Source of the DNA: an uncultured Oscillibacter sp.
Lineage (GTDB): Bacteria > Bacillota > Clostridia > Oscillospirales > Oscillospiraceae
Reading direction: 5' to 3'
Assembly (NCBI GenBank): GCA_946494635.1
Contig: CAMMCS010000046.1
Span: 1 to 11,839, forward strand
DNA: 11,839 nt
The notes beneath the pieces are model-generated. The model was not told where the DNA came from. It ran no database searches and saw nothing but the letters and a program-made list of their open reading frames with translations. This document shows positions 1 through 6,504 of the stretch, piece after piece (positions within the stretch are counted from its first letter, which is position 1; every line of letters starts with the position of its first letter). Made by a program: the position numbers and the translations under genes.

Positions 1-75
1 CACAAAACGATTAAAAATTGTGCAAAAAGCCTTTTCTCACTTCTTTGTTTACAGCCCTCCAATTTTTGAGCTTTT
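1..75. repeat. direct repeat, copy 1 (AT-rich, ~70 bp)
   Basis: This AT-rich stretch recurs at 278-350 in the same orientation. Both copies begin CACAAAAC, share a TGCAAAAA block followed by CTTTTCTCA or TCTTTTCTCAT, then TTGTTT(A/T)CAG, CAATT(T/C)TTGAG and a closing run. I estimate about three quarters identity by eye with small indels. No reading frame is shared, so the similarity is at DNA level. It may be a dispersed repeat or the relic of a duplicated mobile-element end. The left copy may continue beyond the window. Confidence 0.6.
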
Positions 76-277
76 GACAGCGGCGAGACCTTAAATTTTT
101 TTGCTTACCGGAAAAGCAGACACGCAGAGGCATAAAGATACTCCCCGTTCCAGCCAGTGAGCCGACAAAGGACAGGGAGCGTTTTTGACCACATTTTCAG
201 CCACAGAGCGGTGCGGAGCACATGGAAACAGCGGCTTTAAAGAGTGACGGAAAGTAAACGAAATGGAGTGGAAACGG

Positions 278-350
278 CACAAAACAAATAGGAATTATGC
301 AAAAATCTTTTCTCATCTTCTTGTTTTCAGCTCCGCAATTCTTGAGGGGC
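278..350. repeat. direct repeat, copy 2 (AT-rich, ~70 bp)
   Basis: Second copy of the repeat at 1-75, with a start-to-start distance of 277 bases. The 200 bases between the copies contain no credible gene: the short frames there lack a ribosome binding site and coding character. The copy ends where base composition changes from AT-rich to strongly GC-rich, which suggests a boundary. Confidence 0.6.
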
Positions 351-1143
351 TTATTCGTGCCTAAACGGCCCAGGAACGCCCCAACAGCTCTTTGCGGCTC
401 TAAGGAGGCAGTCGAATTTGGCAGAGAATAGCGTCAACGCCTCAATTTCACAGGCAGAAGAACGTCCTTTTGAACCCCCGCAACTGCCCGCACATCTCCG
501 GCCTAAGAGCCGCCCGTGCTGCGGGCGGTTGGCCTCCGAAACGCGCCTGCGGGCGCAGTGCGGGCAGTTGTGAGCGAACCGGCGCCACAAAAGCGCCGGT
601 TCTTTCTCCTGCTATACTTTCAACCGATGGGTTCACCCTCGGTTTTTGGGGAGAAAGCGTGTTCTGGCGGCAGTCCCCGCCTTCCGCCACACGGCCTTGA
701 TAAGGGCCGTAAGAGGGCTTTTGTGGGCACGGCCGCCCCGCCTCCACTCACCCGACGCAAGGGCTCACAGGGGCAACAAGGGGCGGTTTTCTCTACCCTC
801 CGTGAGACGGCCGTTCTCTTTGTCAACGGCGTCGTAATTCTGCCCTTGGAGGAACGCGCATTTCTTCTCTCTATTTTTCGGCCCTCGGGCCGTCCAAAGT
901 GGGTGCGGGCGCCAGCCCGCAAAAAGCGTTTGGTGGCCAATGGCAAGCCACACGCTCTGCTTGCCCTGCCCTGCCTACTGGGCTGGTTGCTCTGCTTTCG
1001 GCAGGAATACCATCAAGGCATTCAGATGGCATTCCACAGCGCGCCAAACAGCAATGGCTTTTTTACTCGGCTTTCATAGCTGCACCTACCGTATTTAGAC
1101 AGGGTATATCTTTTCGAACTCTTCCGAAAATTTCGAGCATCTA
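351..1143. other. GC-rich, palindrome-rich stretch without a convincing gene
   Basis: Roughly 800 bases in which several frames on both strands stay open, the longest being 516-1079 (+) and 620-946 (-). All translations are dominated by Arg, Pro, Gly and Ala and none shows a domain or a good ribosome binding site, as expected of GC-rich non-coding DNA. Instead there are many small perfect hairpins: CCGCCCG/CGGGCGG near 511-529, AACCGGCGC/GCGCCGGTT (577-601), ACGGCC/GGCCGT (691-710), CGGCCC/GGGCCG near 880-893, TGCGGGC/GCCCGCA (904-921), and an 11-bp arm pair with one mismatch (1004-1035). This could be a decayed region, a structured RNA or a dispersed repeat. I cannot assign a function. Confidence 0.5.
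577..608 (+). terminator. 9-bp perfect hairpin with weak T-rich tail
   Basis: AACCGGCGC (577-585), a 7-base loop (586-592) and GCGCCGGTT (593-601) form a perfect 9-bp stem. It is followed by CTTTCTCC, a weak pyrimidine tail. It resembles an intrinsic terminator for something transcribed rightward from the left, but no gene is seen upstream, so it may only be one of the many palindromes in this stretch. Confidence 0.3.
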
Positions 1144-1172
1144 TTACATTTTTTTATAACTTGTGATATGAT
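1144..1172 (+). promoter_or_regulatory. sigma-A-type promoter of the LysR gene
   Basis: TTACAT (1144-1149) and TATGAT (1167-1172) are separated by exactly 17 bases in a short AT-rich island. They lie 67 bases upstream of the LysR start codon, giving a leader of about 60 nt. The GC content changes sharply here from the region to the left. The -35 matches four of six consensus bases and the -10 matches five. Confidence 0.5.
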
Positions 1173-1238
1173 AATTAAAAATATACTATTCAGGCAGCTG
1201 CTCCCCGGTTTTATCAGTGCTCAAGAAAGGATATTTCT

Positions 1239-2132
1239 ATGGACATCAAACAACTCACCTATTTTATGGCCGTCGCACAGGAAGGCAGCTACTCCAAGGC
1301 AGCGGAAAAGCTTGGTATCTCCCAGCCGACTCTATCGATTGCTGTAAAAAAGCTGGAGGAGGAACTTGGTCTTCCCCTCTTCTATACCTTCAACCGCAGG
1401 CAGGTCCTCACGGACGGCGGCCTCCGCTTGATGAGCGGCGGCAAGCAGCTGGTAGACCTCTATCAAAAAACGGTAGAGGATGTCAAGGTCACAGACTCCC
1501 ATAGCGCGGGGGCCTTTACGCTGGGACTTTCCCCATTGTTCGGAGCCTGCTTTTTTGGCGACCTGATCCCCAATTTTTCAGAAGCCTATCCCAATATCCG
1601 CATCACCATGATCGAGGATGGTGCCAACAAAATCAACCAACGGATCGAGGAGGGGACAGTCGATCTGGCTGTGACGCTGAAGACAGACCGCACTTTGACT
1701 TATGGCAATTGCCATTTTTCCACCCAACGCAACGTAGCGCTGCTCCACAAGGACCATCCTCTGGCCCAGGAGGAAACACTCACGGTCTCCCAGCTACGGG
1801 ATGAGCAGTTTGCCATATTCAACCAGGATTTCATTTTGCATCGGCAGATCATGTCTGCTTGTCAGTCGGCTGGTTTTCGTCCCAAAATCGCTCTGCTCAG
1901 TTCCCAGTGGGATTTCATGGTAGAGCTGGTAGCCCGGAACCGCGCCGTCTCCATCCTGCCGAAGCCGGTTCTCGAAAAACATCCGGATCCCAATGTCTGC
2001 TGTGTTCCGCTGGAGGACGACATGAAATACTGGGACATCCTTCTGGCCTGGAACCAGCAGAAGTATATGCCTCGATCCTGTGCGCTGTTTTTAGACTATG
2101 TCCGGCAGCATCTGCCCCCGGATGATCTATGA
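1239..2132 (+). CDS. LysR-family transcriptional regulator
   Basis: A 297-residue protein, the usual LTTR length. Residues about 3-60 form the winged helix-turn-helix: YFMAVAQEGSYSKAAEKLGI followed by SQPTLS and KLEEELGLPLF, the classic LTTR pattern. Residues about 90-290 fit the two-lobed periplasmic-binding-like effector domain, including the LGLSPLFG strand and the HPLA segment. LTTRs bind DNA as tetramers and respond to a small co-inducer, which cannot be named from sequence. The ATG at 1239 is preceded by GAAAGGA with a 7-base spacer. The gene has its own promoter (1144-1172) and terminator (2137-2167). The next gene downstream, on the same strand, has a long dyad and a promoter upstream. 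That makes the broken hydrolase, and perhaps the two dehydrogenases, its likely targets. Family assignment is firm; target and ligand are inference. Confidence 0.93.
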   Translation: MDIKQLTYFMAVAQEGSYSKAAEKLGISQPTLSIAVKKLEEELGLPLFYTFNRRQVLTDGGLRLMSGGKQLVDLYQKTVEDVKVTDSHSAGAFTLGLSPLFGACFFGDLIPNFSEAYPNIRITMIEDGANKINQRIEEGTVDLAVTLKTDRTLTYGNCHFSTQRNVALLHKDHPLAQEETLTVSQLRDEQFAIFNQDFILHRQIMSACQSAGFRPKIALLSSQWDFMVELVARNRAVSILPKPVLEKHPDPNVCCVPLEDDMKYWDILLAWNQQKYMPRSCALFLDYVRQHLPPDDL

Positions 2133-2136
2133 CCCC

Positions 2137-2167
2137 GCCCCGCCTTCCGGAAAGGCGGGGCAATTTT
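2137..2167 (+). terminator. intrinsic terminator after the LysR gene
   Basis: GCCCCGCCTT (2137-2146), loop CCGGA, and AAGGCGGGGC (2152-2161) make a perfect 10-bp stem followed by AATTTT. It begins five bases after the LysR stop, so the regulator is probably transcribed alone. Confidence 0.85.
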
Positions 2168-2224
2168 CTGTCCTTTCCCGAAGCGCGTCTCTTAATTATT
2201 GATTTTATTAATATATATTCGATG

Positions 2225-2266
2225 TTTACATTTATAAAATTATTGCAAATATATAAATTTTGTAAA
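2225..2266. promoter_or_regulatory. long AT-rich dyad, candidate LysR operator
   Basis: TTTAC-ATTTATA (2225-2236), 15 bases, then TATAAAT-TTT-GTAAA (2252-2266) forms an imperfect dyad with twelve matching bases per arm and a 3-base offset in the right arm. It lies just upstream of the -35 element at 2289, a position typical for LTTR activation sites. The DNA is AT-rich, so part of the symmetry could be chance. Binding by the adjacent LysR protein is inference. Confidence 0.35.
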
Positions 2267-2288
2267 TCTAATTCTACTTTTCACATTA

Positions 2289-2316
2289 TTGATTTCTATT
2301 CTTTTTGATCTATAAT
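2289..2316 (+). promoter_or_regulatory. sigma-A promoter of the hydrolase (pseudo)gene
   Basis: TTGATT (2289-2294), a 16-base spacer and a perfect TATAAT (2311-2316). The predicted transcript starts near 2323, where GTTAAG occurs twice (2321-2326 and 2331-2336, ten bases apart). The leader to the start at 2434 is about 110 nt. The 300-base gap 2133-2433 holds only the terminator, the dyad, this promoter and the leader. Confidence 0.6.
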
Positions 2317-2433
2317 GATTGTTAAGAAGTGTTAAGGGGAGGGGATCCAACGCGAATCCAGCAGCGTTCAGAAGAGGACAAGGTTCAAACTCCCGCATCG
2401 GTGTCAACTTCACAATACAAAGGAGCGAGGAAA

Positions 2434-4318
2434 ATGAAAATCAAGTCGGCAAACCCTGAAACCAATTCTTCCAGCAGACAGCAGAAAGCCCGCTATGGCC
2501 TGATTATTGCCCTGGTACTCTGCCTCTTCAGCATGATCTTTCAAAATCTGCTGCAGACAAACTTCGGAGATGTTGAGATCCAGCAGATTACAACTGTGAC
2601 AGAAAATGGCTATAAGCATACGGCTACCCTGTATGTCCCCTCCAACGCTACGCCGGAAACTCCCGCCCCCGCCGTTTTGATGGCCCATGGCTCCTGGAAG
2701 GCCCGAGAGGTTATGAATGGCTACGCCCTGGAGCTGGCCCGGCGGGGATATGTGGTCTACAAATTTTGATCAATACGGCATGGGCGATTCAGAGCCTGTC
2801 GATCATCGCAGCGCCGATGCCTACGATGCCCTTCAAATCGTATCAAAGCTGCCGTATGTAGATGTGGAGCAAATCGGGTACACAGGACATTCCTCCGGTG
2901 CGCGAGTAGGCGATATGCTGTGCAAACAGCTGGAAGCCGAGGGCAGCGACTTGCAGTTCGCCTCTATTATTCTGGTGGACAACGATCCCTACTACAAAAA
3001 CGATGATGGCGAATATGTGAACAACTACGGCTCCGTCAACTACGGCGTGGTCGCTTGTCAGTATGACGACTGGTTCTTCAGCATCCAAGACGAGGCCGGG
3101 GACTGGATTGTCCGCCCAAGAGACTATATCAGAAATGACAACTGCAAGTCCTTCCTGGCCTTTGGTGAAGATCCCTCCACATTCGAAGGGACCCCGGAGC
3201 CCGGCAAATATTACAGCAAAGTCATCGACGGGCAAGAGGCTGTCCGGGTCGTCTACACCCCCACAGAAATCCACTCCTGGGGCTCCCTCTCTCCGGTTTC
3301 CACCAAGTATGTCGTGGAGTTCTTCCAGAACACCATGCCTGCGCCCAATCCCATTGCCCCTTCCGGCACCATGGCCTTTTTGAAGGAGTGCATCTCCTTG
3401 GTGGGCGTGGTCGGCCTAGTGCTGTTCATGGTATTTTTCACGCTGGTTCTGCTGGATACCCGGTTCTTCGGCGTCCTCCGTGCTGAGACGCTGGTCGCGC
3501 CCGCACCGGCTCCGGCCTCTCTGCGAGGAAAGCTCTGGTTCTGGGGCGGCCTGATTGCCGGCGCGGTGTTCTCCTTCTTCGCGTTCCACTGGTTCATGCG
3601 CCCGATTTACAACATCCCCAATACGGACTGGCCCGCAATTCTTCCTCAGCAGCAGACCCTGGCGCTGGGCGTTTGGGGCATGGCCAGCGGAATCTTCACC
3701 ATCGTCCTCCTGTTTATCAATTACCGCACCAACCTGAAACACACAGGTTTTGATCTGGCGGAGCGGGGTGTGATTCTGCCGAAGGGCACTTTGATGAAAA
3801 CGATCCTCCTGGCAATCACCGCAGCCTGCGCCACATTTGCCATCGTATTTTTCGCAGACTACTTCTTCAACACCAATTTCCAGTTCTGGGCCGTCATGTT
3901 CCGGGCATTTGATGCAGACAAGGTTCCCATTATGCTTTGTGCACTGCCCCTGTTCCTGATGTTCTATATTCCAAACTCCATTGCGTGCCATAGCTTCCGA
4001 TACAATGAAATTGGAAAGGGCGGCTGGGTCAACACCCTGATCATCGCGTTCTTTAACGCCGCCTCTATTATCTATATCGAGCTGGTGCAATACAGTGTAT
4101 TCTTTGCCACCGGGCAGCCCTACTGGCATGTGGAAAGTTTTGATCGCCAGCTGGGCGGCTGGCTCCTTGGGACTGTGGTTGTAATGTTTGTAACCCCCTA
4201 GATCGCCAGAAAAATCTATAAGGAAACCCGCAACCCCTATCTGGGCGGAATCCTGAATGCACTGATTGTTGTTATGATGACGGCATCCTTCACTATCACC
4301 TATCTGCCGGTCTCCTGA
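2434..4318 (+). pseudogene. membrane-anchored alpha/beta hydrolase, broken by a frameshift and an in-frame TAG
   Basis: The ATG at 2434 follows an AAAGGAG-type site with an 8-base spacer. The first segment (2434-2769) encodes a polar N-terminus, one transmembrane helix (about residues 18-40) and the start of an alpha/beta hydrolase fold with the oxyanion motif AHGSW. It ends YVVYKF-stop, while the next frame continues exactly where the fold should go: NFDQYGMGDSE. One extra base in the AAA at 2761-2763 explains this. The second segment contains the nucleophile elbow GHSSG and a candidate catalytic His in TEIHSWG, then several transmembrane helices. A TAG at 4199-4201 interrupts the same frame. 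A further 38 residues, including a final hydrophobic helix, follow before the TGA at 4316-4318. The intact ancestor would be about 627 residues: an extracytoplasmic hydrolase joined to a polytopic membrane domain. The substrate is unknown. Two independent lesions favour a pseudogene over sequencing error or recoding. Confidence 0.85.
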
Positions 4319-4336
4319 CCGCCCCCCGCTGGGCTG

Positions 4337-4378
4337 GTTCCCGCAGCAGGCAGCGGCTCCCGCTGCCTGCCCGGGAAC
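4337..4378 (+). terminator. very stable 18-bp hairpin between the hydrolase pseudogene and the SDR gene
   Basis: GTTCCCG (4337-4343) pairs with CGGGAAC (4372-4378). After a 2x1 internal bulge, an 11-bp perfect inner stem follows (4346-4356 with 4360-4370, loop CTC). The tail is only ACTTTGG, so termination may be partial and the hairpin could act as a polarity or mRNA-stability element. No separate promoter is obvious before the SDR gene at 4442. Confidence 0.5.
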
Positions 4379-4441
4379 TTTGGAGGTCCCCTCCTCCGCC
4401 GCTGGCTCAAACAGCCAAATCAAATCAAAGGAAGTCTTATT

Positions 4442-5215
4442 ATGAACCATTCATCCGCATTGATCACCGGCGCGGCTTCCGGTATCGGAAGGGCCTGCGC
4501 TGAGCGTATGGCACGGGAGGGCTACGGCGTGGTGATCGCCGACGTGAATCTGCCCGCTGCTCAGGACCTCGCCGACAGCCTTGCTGAAGAAGGCCTGTCC
4601 GCCATTGCCATCCACATGGATGTCTCCAGCGAAGAAGCGGTGGAGGCTGGCTTTGACCGGATGATGGAGGCCTACGGCTCCTGCGATCTGGTGATGTCCA
4701 ACGCCGGGGTCCAAATCGTCCACCCCTTTGAGGACTATCCCTTTGCCGACTGGCGGAAGATGCTGTCCATTCATGCGGACGGTGCCTTCCTGGTTTCCCG
4801 GGCGGCCTACCGCCGCATGAAGACCTCTGGCAGAGGCGGAAAGATCGTATTCACCGGCTCTGTCCAGACATTCGTTGGCTCTAAGCTGAAGGCGCCCTAC
4901 AATTTTGTCAAGCACGGCGTTGCCGGACTTGCCAAGTCCATCGCCCGGGAGGGTGCTGAATACGGTATCCATACCTACGTCATCTGCCCCAGCTTTATCA
5001 AGACACCGCTGGTGGAAAAGCAGATCCCGGAGCAAGCGGTCTCCCTGGGCATCACCGAAGAGGAGGTCGTGAAAAATATCATGCTGCGGGACACAGTGGA
5101 CGGCGTGTTCACCACCGTAGAGGATGTGGCTGATACCCTGGTATTCCTGTCCAAGGACCGGGGAGCCCTGACTGGCCAGTCGATCCGTCTGACCCACGGC
5201 TGGGCTATGATGTGA
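4442..5215 (+). CDS. SDR oxidoreductase, (R)-3-hydroxybutyrate dehydrogenase-like
   Basis: A 257-residue classical short-chain dehydrogenase. The ATG at 4442 is preceded by AAAGGAAG with a 7-base spacer. Visible features are the NAD-binding TGAASGIG (residues 9-16), Asp34 at the end of beta-2 (favours NAD over NADP), D60-V61, NAG (87-89), and the catalytic Ser140, Tyr153 and Lys157 (YNFVK). Residues 90-160 and the end (LTGQSIRLTHGW) closely follow the D-3-hydroxybutyrate dehydrogenase family, which interconverts 3-hydroxybutyrate and acetoacetate. Substrate-pocket positions of that family appear kept as Gln91, Lys150 and Trp254. The pocket His that normally sits two residues after the catalytic Ser is Gln142 here, so the substrate may be a related 3-hydroxy acid. 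It is cytosolic and translationally coupled to the next dehydrogenase. The family is certain; the exact substrate is probable. Confidence 0.88.
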   Translation: MNHSSALITGAASGIGRACAERMAREGYGVVIADVNLPAAQDLADSLAEEGLSAIAIHMDVSSEEAVEAGFDRMMEAYGSCDLVMSNAGVQIVHPFEDYPFADWRKMLSIHADGAFLVSRAAYRRMKTSGRGGKIVFTGSVQTFVGSKLKAPYNFVKHGVAGLAKSIAREGAEYGIHTYVICPSFIKTPLVEKQIPEQAVSLGITEEEVVKNIMLRDTVDGVFTTVEDVADTLVFLSKDRGALTGQSIRLTHGWAMM

Positions 5216-5223
5216 GGTCGCGC

Positions 5224-6159
5224 ATGAGAGAACAGATCGCAGTTTATGGCTCCGGGACCATCGGTTCTTGCGAAGCCACGCTGATCATCGGACACGGAGT
5301 CCCCTGTACGGTGATCGGCCACTCGGAGCGTGGGTTGGATCGGTGCCGGAATGCAGTTGCCCAGAACTGGGACGACCTGATCGCCGAAGGCTTGGCTACA
5401 GAGGCCAACAAGCAGGCAGCCCTGGCTCTGCTGACCGTCACCAACGATCCTGCCGCGCTGAAAGATCACACCTTTGTCTTTGAGGCCGTTACCGAGGGAG
5501 CAGCGGAAAAGCGGAGCGCCTATGCGGCCATCGCTCAGTATGCTGCCCAGGATGCCATCATAGCGTCCTGCTCCTCCTCCATGGATGCGGAGATCCTGGC
5601 AGACCTAACGCCCTGCCCTGAGCGCCTGCTGATCGCACACCCCTTCCAGCCGGTCCATATGCTGCCGCTGGTAGAAGTGGTCCGACATCGGCGGACACAG
5701 GAGGAAGTCGTCAGCAGGACGCTGGCTTTGCTGGAACAGCTGCACCGACAGGTGGTGGTCCTGAACCGCAGCGTGCCAGGGCTCCTGGTAAATCGCTTCG
5801 CGCAGGCCCTGTTTCGGGAGTCCATCTACCTGATCGAGCAAGGGGTCACCACGGCATCGGATATCGACCGGGCAGTGAAATACGCCGTGGGGATGCGCTA
5901 CGCCTCCATCGGACTATTGGAGTATTTTGACGCAGTGGGCTTCCAGTTGGAGAGCACGATCGCCCAAAATGTCTACCCAGACCTGTGCGGTACCAGGGAG
6001 CTGCAAAAGACGGTCTTGGAGGGTCTGGCATCCGGCAAGACCGGCCAGGCGGCGGGGCAGGGGCTCTATGACTGGTCGGAGAAGGACCAGGATGACTTCC
6101 GCCGCCGCAAGCAGGGTCCCTACTTCGACGGCGTCCGGGAGTGGACCATGCCGGAGTGA
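5224..6159 (+). CDS. 3-hydroxyacyl-CoA dehydrogenase-family protein
   Basis: A 311-residue protein with the two-domain HCDH fold. The N-terminal Rossmann domain carries GSGTIG (residues 9-14). Catalytic positions are His139 (AHPFQPV), Glu151 (PLVEVV) and Asn190 (PGLLVNRF). The C-terminal helical domain contains YASIGLLEYFDAVG and ends GQGLYDWSEKD, as in 3-hydroxybutyryl-CoA dehydrogenases. The HPFQP-HMLPLVEVV pattern also resembles carnitine dehydrogenase and L-gulonate dehydrogenase, so the substrate might not be a CoA ester. The acidic residue that normally ends beta-2 and binds the NAD ribose is missing (VIGHSERG), hinting at NADP use or altered binding. I chose ATG 5224 because GAGGT (5214-5218), five bases away, overlaps the previous gene's stop. 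A GTG at 5212 would add four residues. Tight coupling with the SDR suggests both act in one 3-hydroxy-acid pathway. Confidence 0.85.
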   Translation: MREQIAVYGSGTIGSCEATLIIGHGVPCTVIGHSERGLDRCRNAVAQNWDDLIAEGLATEANKQAALALLTVTNDPAALKDHTFVFEAVTEGAAEKRSAYAAIAQYAAQDAIIASCSSSMDAEILADLTPCPERLLIAHPFQPVHMLPLVEVVRHRRTQEEVVSRTLALLEQLHRQVVVLNRSVPGLLVNRFAQALFRESIYLIEQGVTTASDIDRAVKYAVGMRYASIGLLEYFDAVGFQLESTIAQNVYPDLCGTRELQKTVLEGLASGKTGQAAGQGLYDWSEKDQDDFRRRKQGPYFDGVREWTMPE

Positions 6160-6240
6160 GATCCGAAGCTGATCGCGTGCAAGAGGAGCGGTGGGCATCG
6201 CCGTCGCTCCCCTTGGTGTTCAACTGTGCAGTTAGAAGAC

Positions 6241-6382
6241 CGTCCCAAACCCGTGACCCAGACCGGGCTAAATCCCCGTGGAGCGGAGAGGGCCAATCTT
6301 CGGGTTTTGGGGAATTTCAGGCCCCAAAAGGCCTGGAAAGCACTGCGGCGCAGCGGATGGAGAGACCTGCCGCAGCTCATAA
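6241..6382 (+). repeat. dispersed repeat copy A: conserved arm ending in CTCATAA
   Basis: From about 6270 to 6382 this sequence matches 10860-10971 in the same orientation, nearly perfectly over the last ~50 bases (GAAGC/AAAGC, ACTGCGGCGCAGC, ATG(G/A)AGAGACC, GCCGCAGCTCATAA). Identity stops right after CTCATAA. Its outer part, 6241-6273, matches 11096-11127. Conserved paired elements include AGGCC/GGCCT around a CCAAAA loop (~6320-6335) and CTGCGGC (6343-6349) with GCCGCAG (6369-6375). The two copies lie about 4.6 kb apart and bracket the integrase remnant and the phosphatase/kinase module. This could be an attachment-site arm or a dispersed structured RNA. Confidence 0.65.
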
Positions 6383-6420
6383 CCCGGTGGTCGTTGGTTC
6401 AAGCCCGGCCCCCGCAGCCA
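6344..6420 (+). pseudogene. tRNA-Met(CAT)-like sequence; 3' half initiator-like, 5' half degenerate
   Basis: The 77 bases have the exact size and register of an initiator tRNA with encoded CCA: anticodon loop CTCATAA (6376-6382, CAT 6378-6380), variable region GGTC, T-loop TTCAAGC closed by GTTGG/CCGGC, acceptor strand CCCCGCA, discriminator G and CCA (6418-6420). The 5' acceptor strand TGCGGCG pairs with one C-C mismatch. However, only two of five anticodon-stem pairs form and the D-stem does not close, so it is probably not a working tRNA. The 3' half alone is close to bacterial initiator tRNA-Met. The pattern fits a tRNA 3' end captured as an integrase attachment site. Confidence 0.55.
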
Positions 6421-6460
6421 GCACCCCCCAGAACCGCAGCGGTTCCGGGGGGTGCTTTTT
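6421..6460 (+). terminator. strong intrinsic terminator directly after the tRNA-like sequence
   Basis: GCACCCCCC-A-GAACCG (6421-6436), loop CAG, CGGTTC-C-GGGGGGTGC (6440-6455) gives 15 pairs with one A-C mismatch, followed by TTTTT (6456-6460). It directly abuts the CCA of the tRNA-like sequence and would also end read-through from the dehydrogenase pair. Confidence 0.9.
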
Positions 6461-6485
6461 GCTTACAGCGAGATTGAGCCGCGTT

Positions 6486-6504
6486 CTTCTAACGCGCTTC
6501 TAAC
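6486..6504. repeat. two CTTCTAAC repeats 11 bp apart, candidate integrase arm sites
   Basis: CTTCTAAC occurs at 6486-6493 and 6497-6504, start to start 11 bases (one helical turn). On the minus strand this reads GTTAGAAG twice, and one copy contains the TAG stop of the integrase remnant. Short direct repeats beside an integrase gene, near the tRNA-derived core, are typical of arm-type integrase binding sites. That role is inferred from position and spacing. Confidence 0.45.

Noticed and set aside
516..1079. 187-codon open frame on the + strand
   Set aside because: Arg/Pro/Ala-rich, no ribosome binding site or recognisable domain, and overlapped by open frames on the other strand. I treat the stretch as non-coding, though a poorly known repeat-encoded protein cannot be excluded.
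2755..2770. Programmed ribosomal frameshift in the hydrolase
   Set aside because: There is no strong slippery heptamer with a downstream structure, and a second lesion (TAG at 4199-4201) makes simple decay more likely.
3416..4450. 344-codon minus-strand frame across the hydrolase C-terminus
   Set aside because: It is the antisense shadow of the membrane domain; the + strand gives transmembrane helices and family motifs, while this frame gives none.
4451..5197. 248-codon minus-strand frame opposite the SDR gene
   Set aside because: Antisense shadow of a clear short-chain dehydrogenase.
6344..6420. A functional initiator tRNA-Met gene
   Set aside because: Size, anticodon, T-arm and CCA fit, but the anticodon stem keeps only two of five pairs and the D-stem does not close. 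It is called tRNA-like instead.
6241..6460. T-box riboswitch or tmRNA
   Set aside because: No T-box core sequence, and the 3' end lacks tmRNA ends and a tag-peptide frame. The resemblance is only to a tRNA followed by a terminator.
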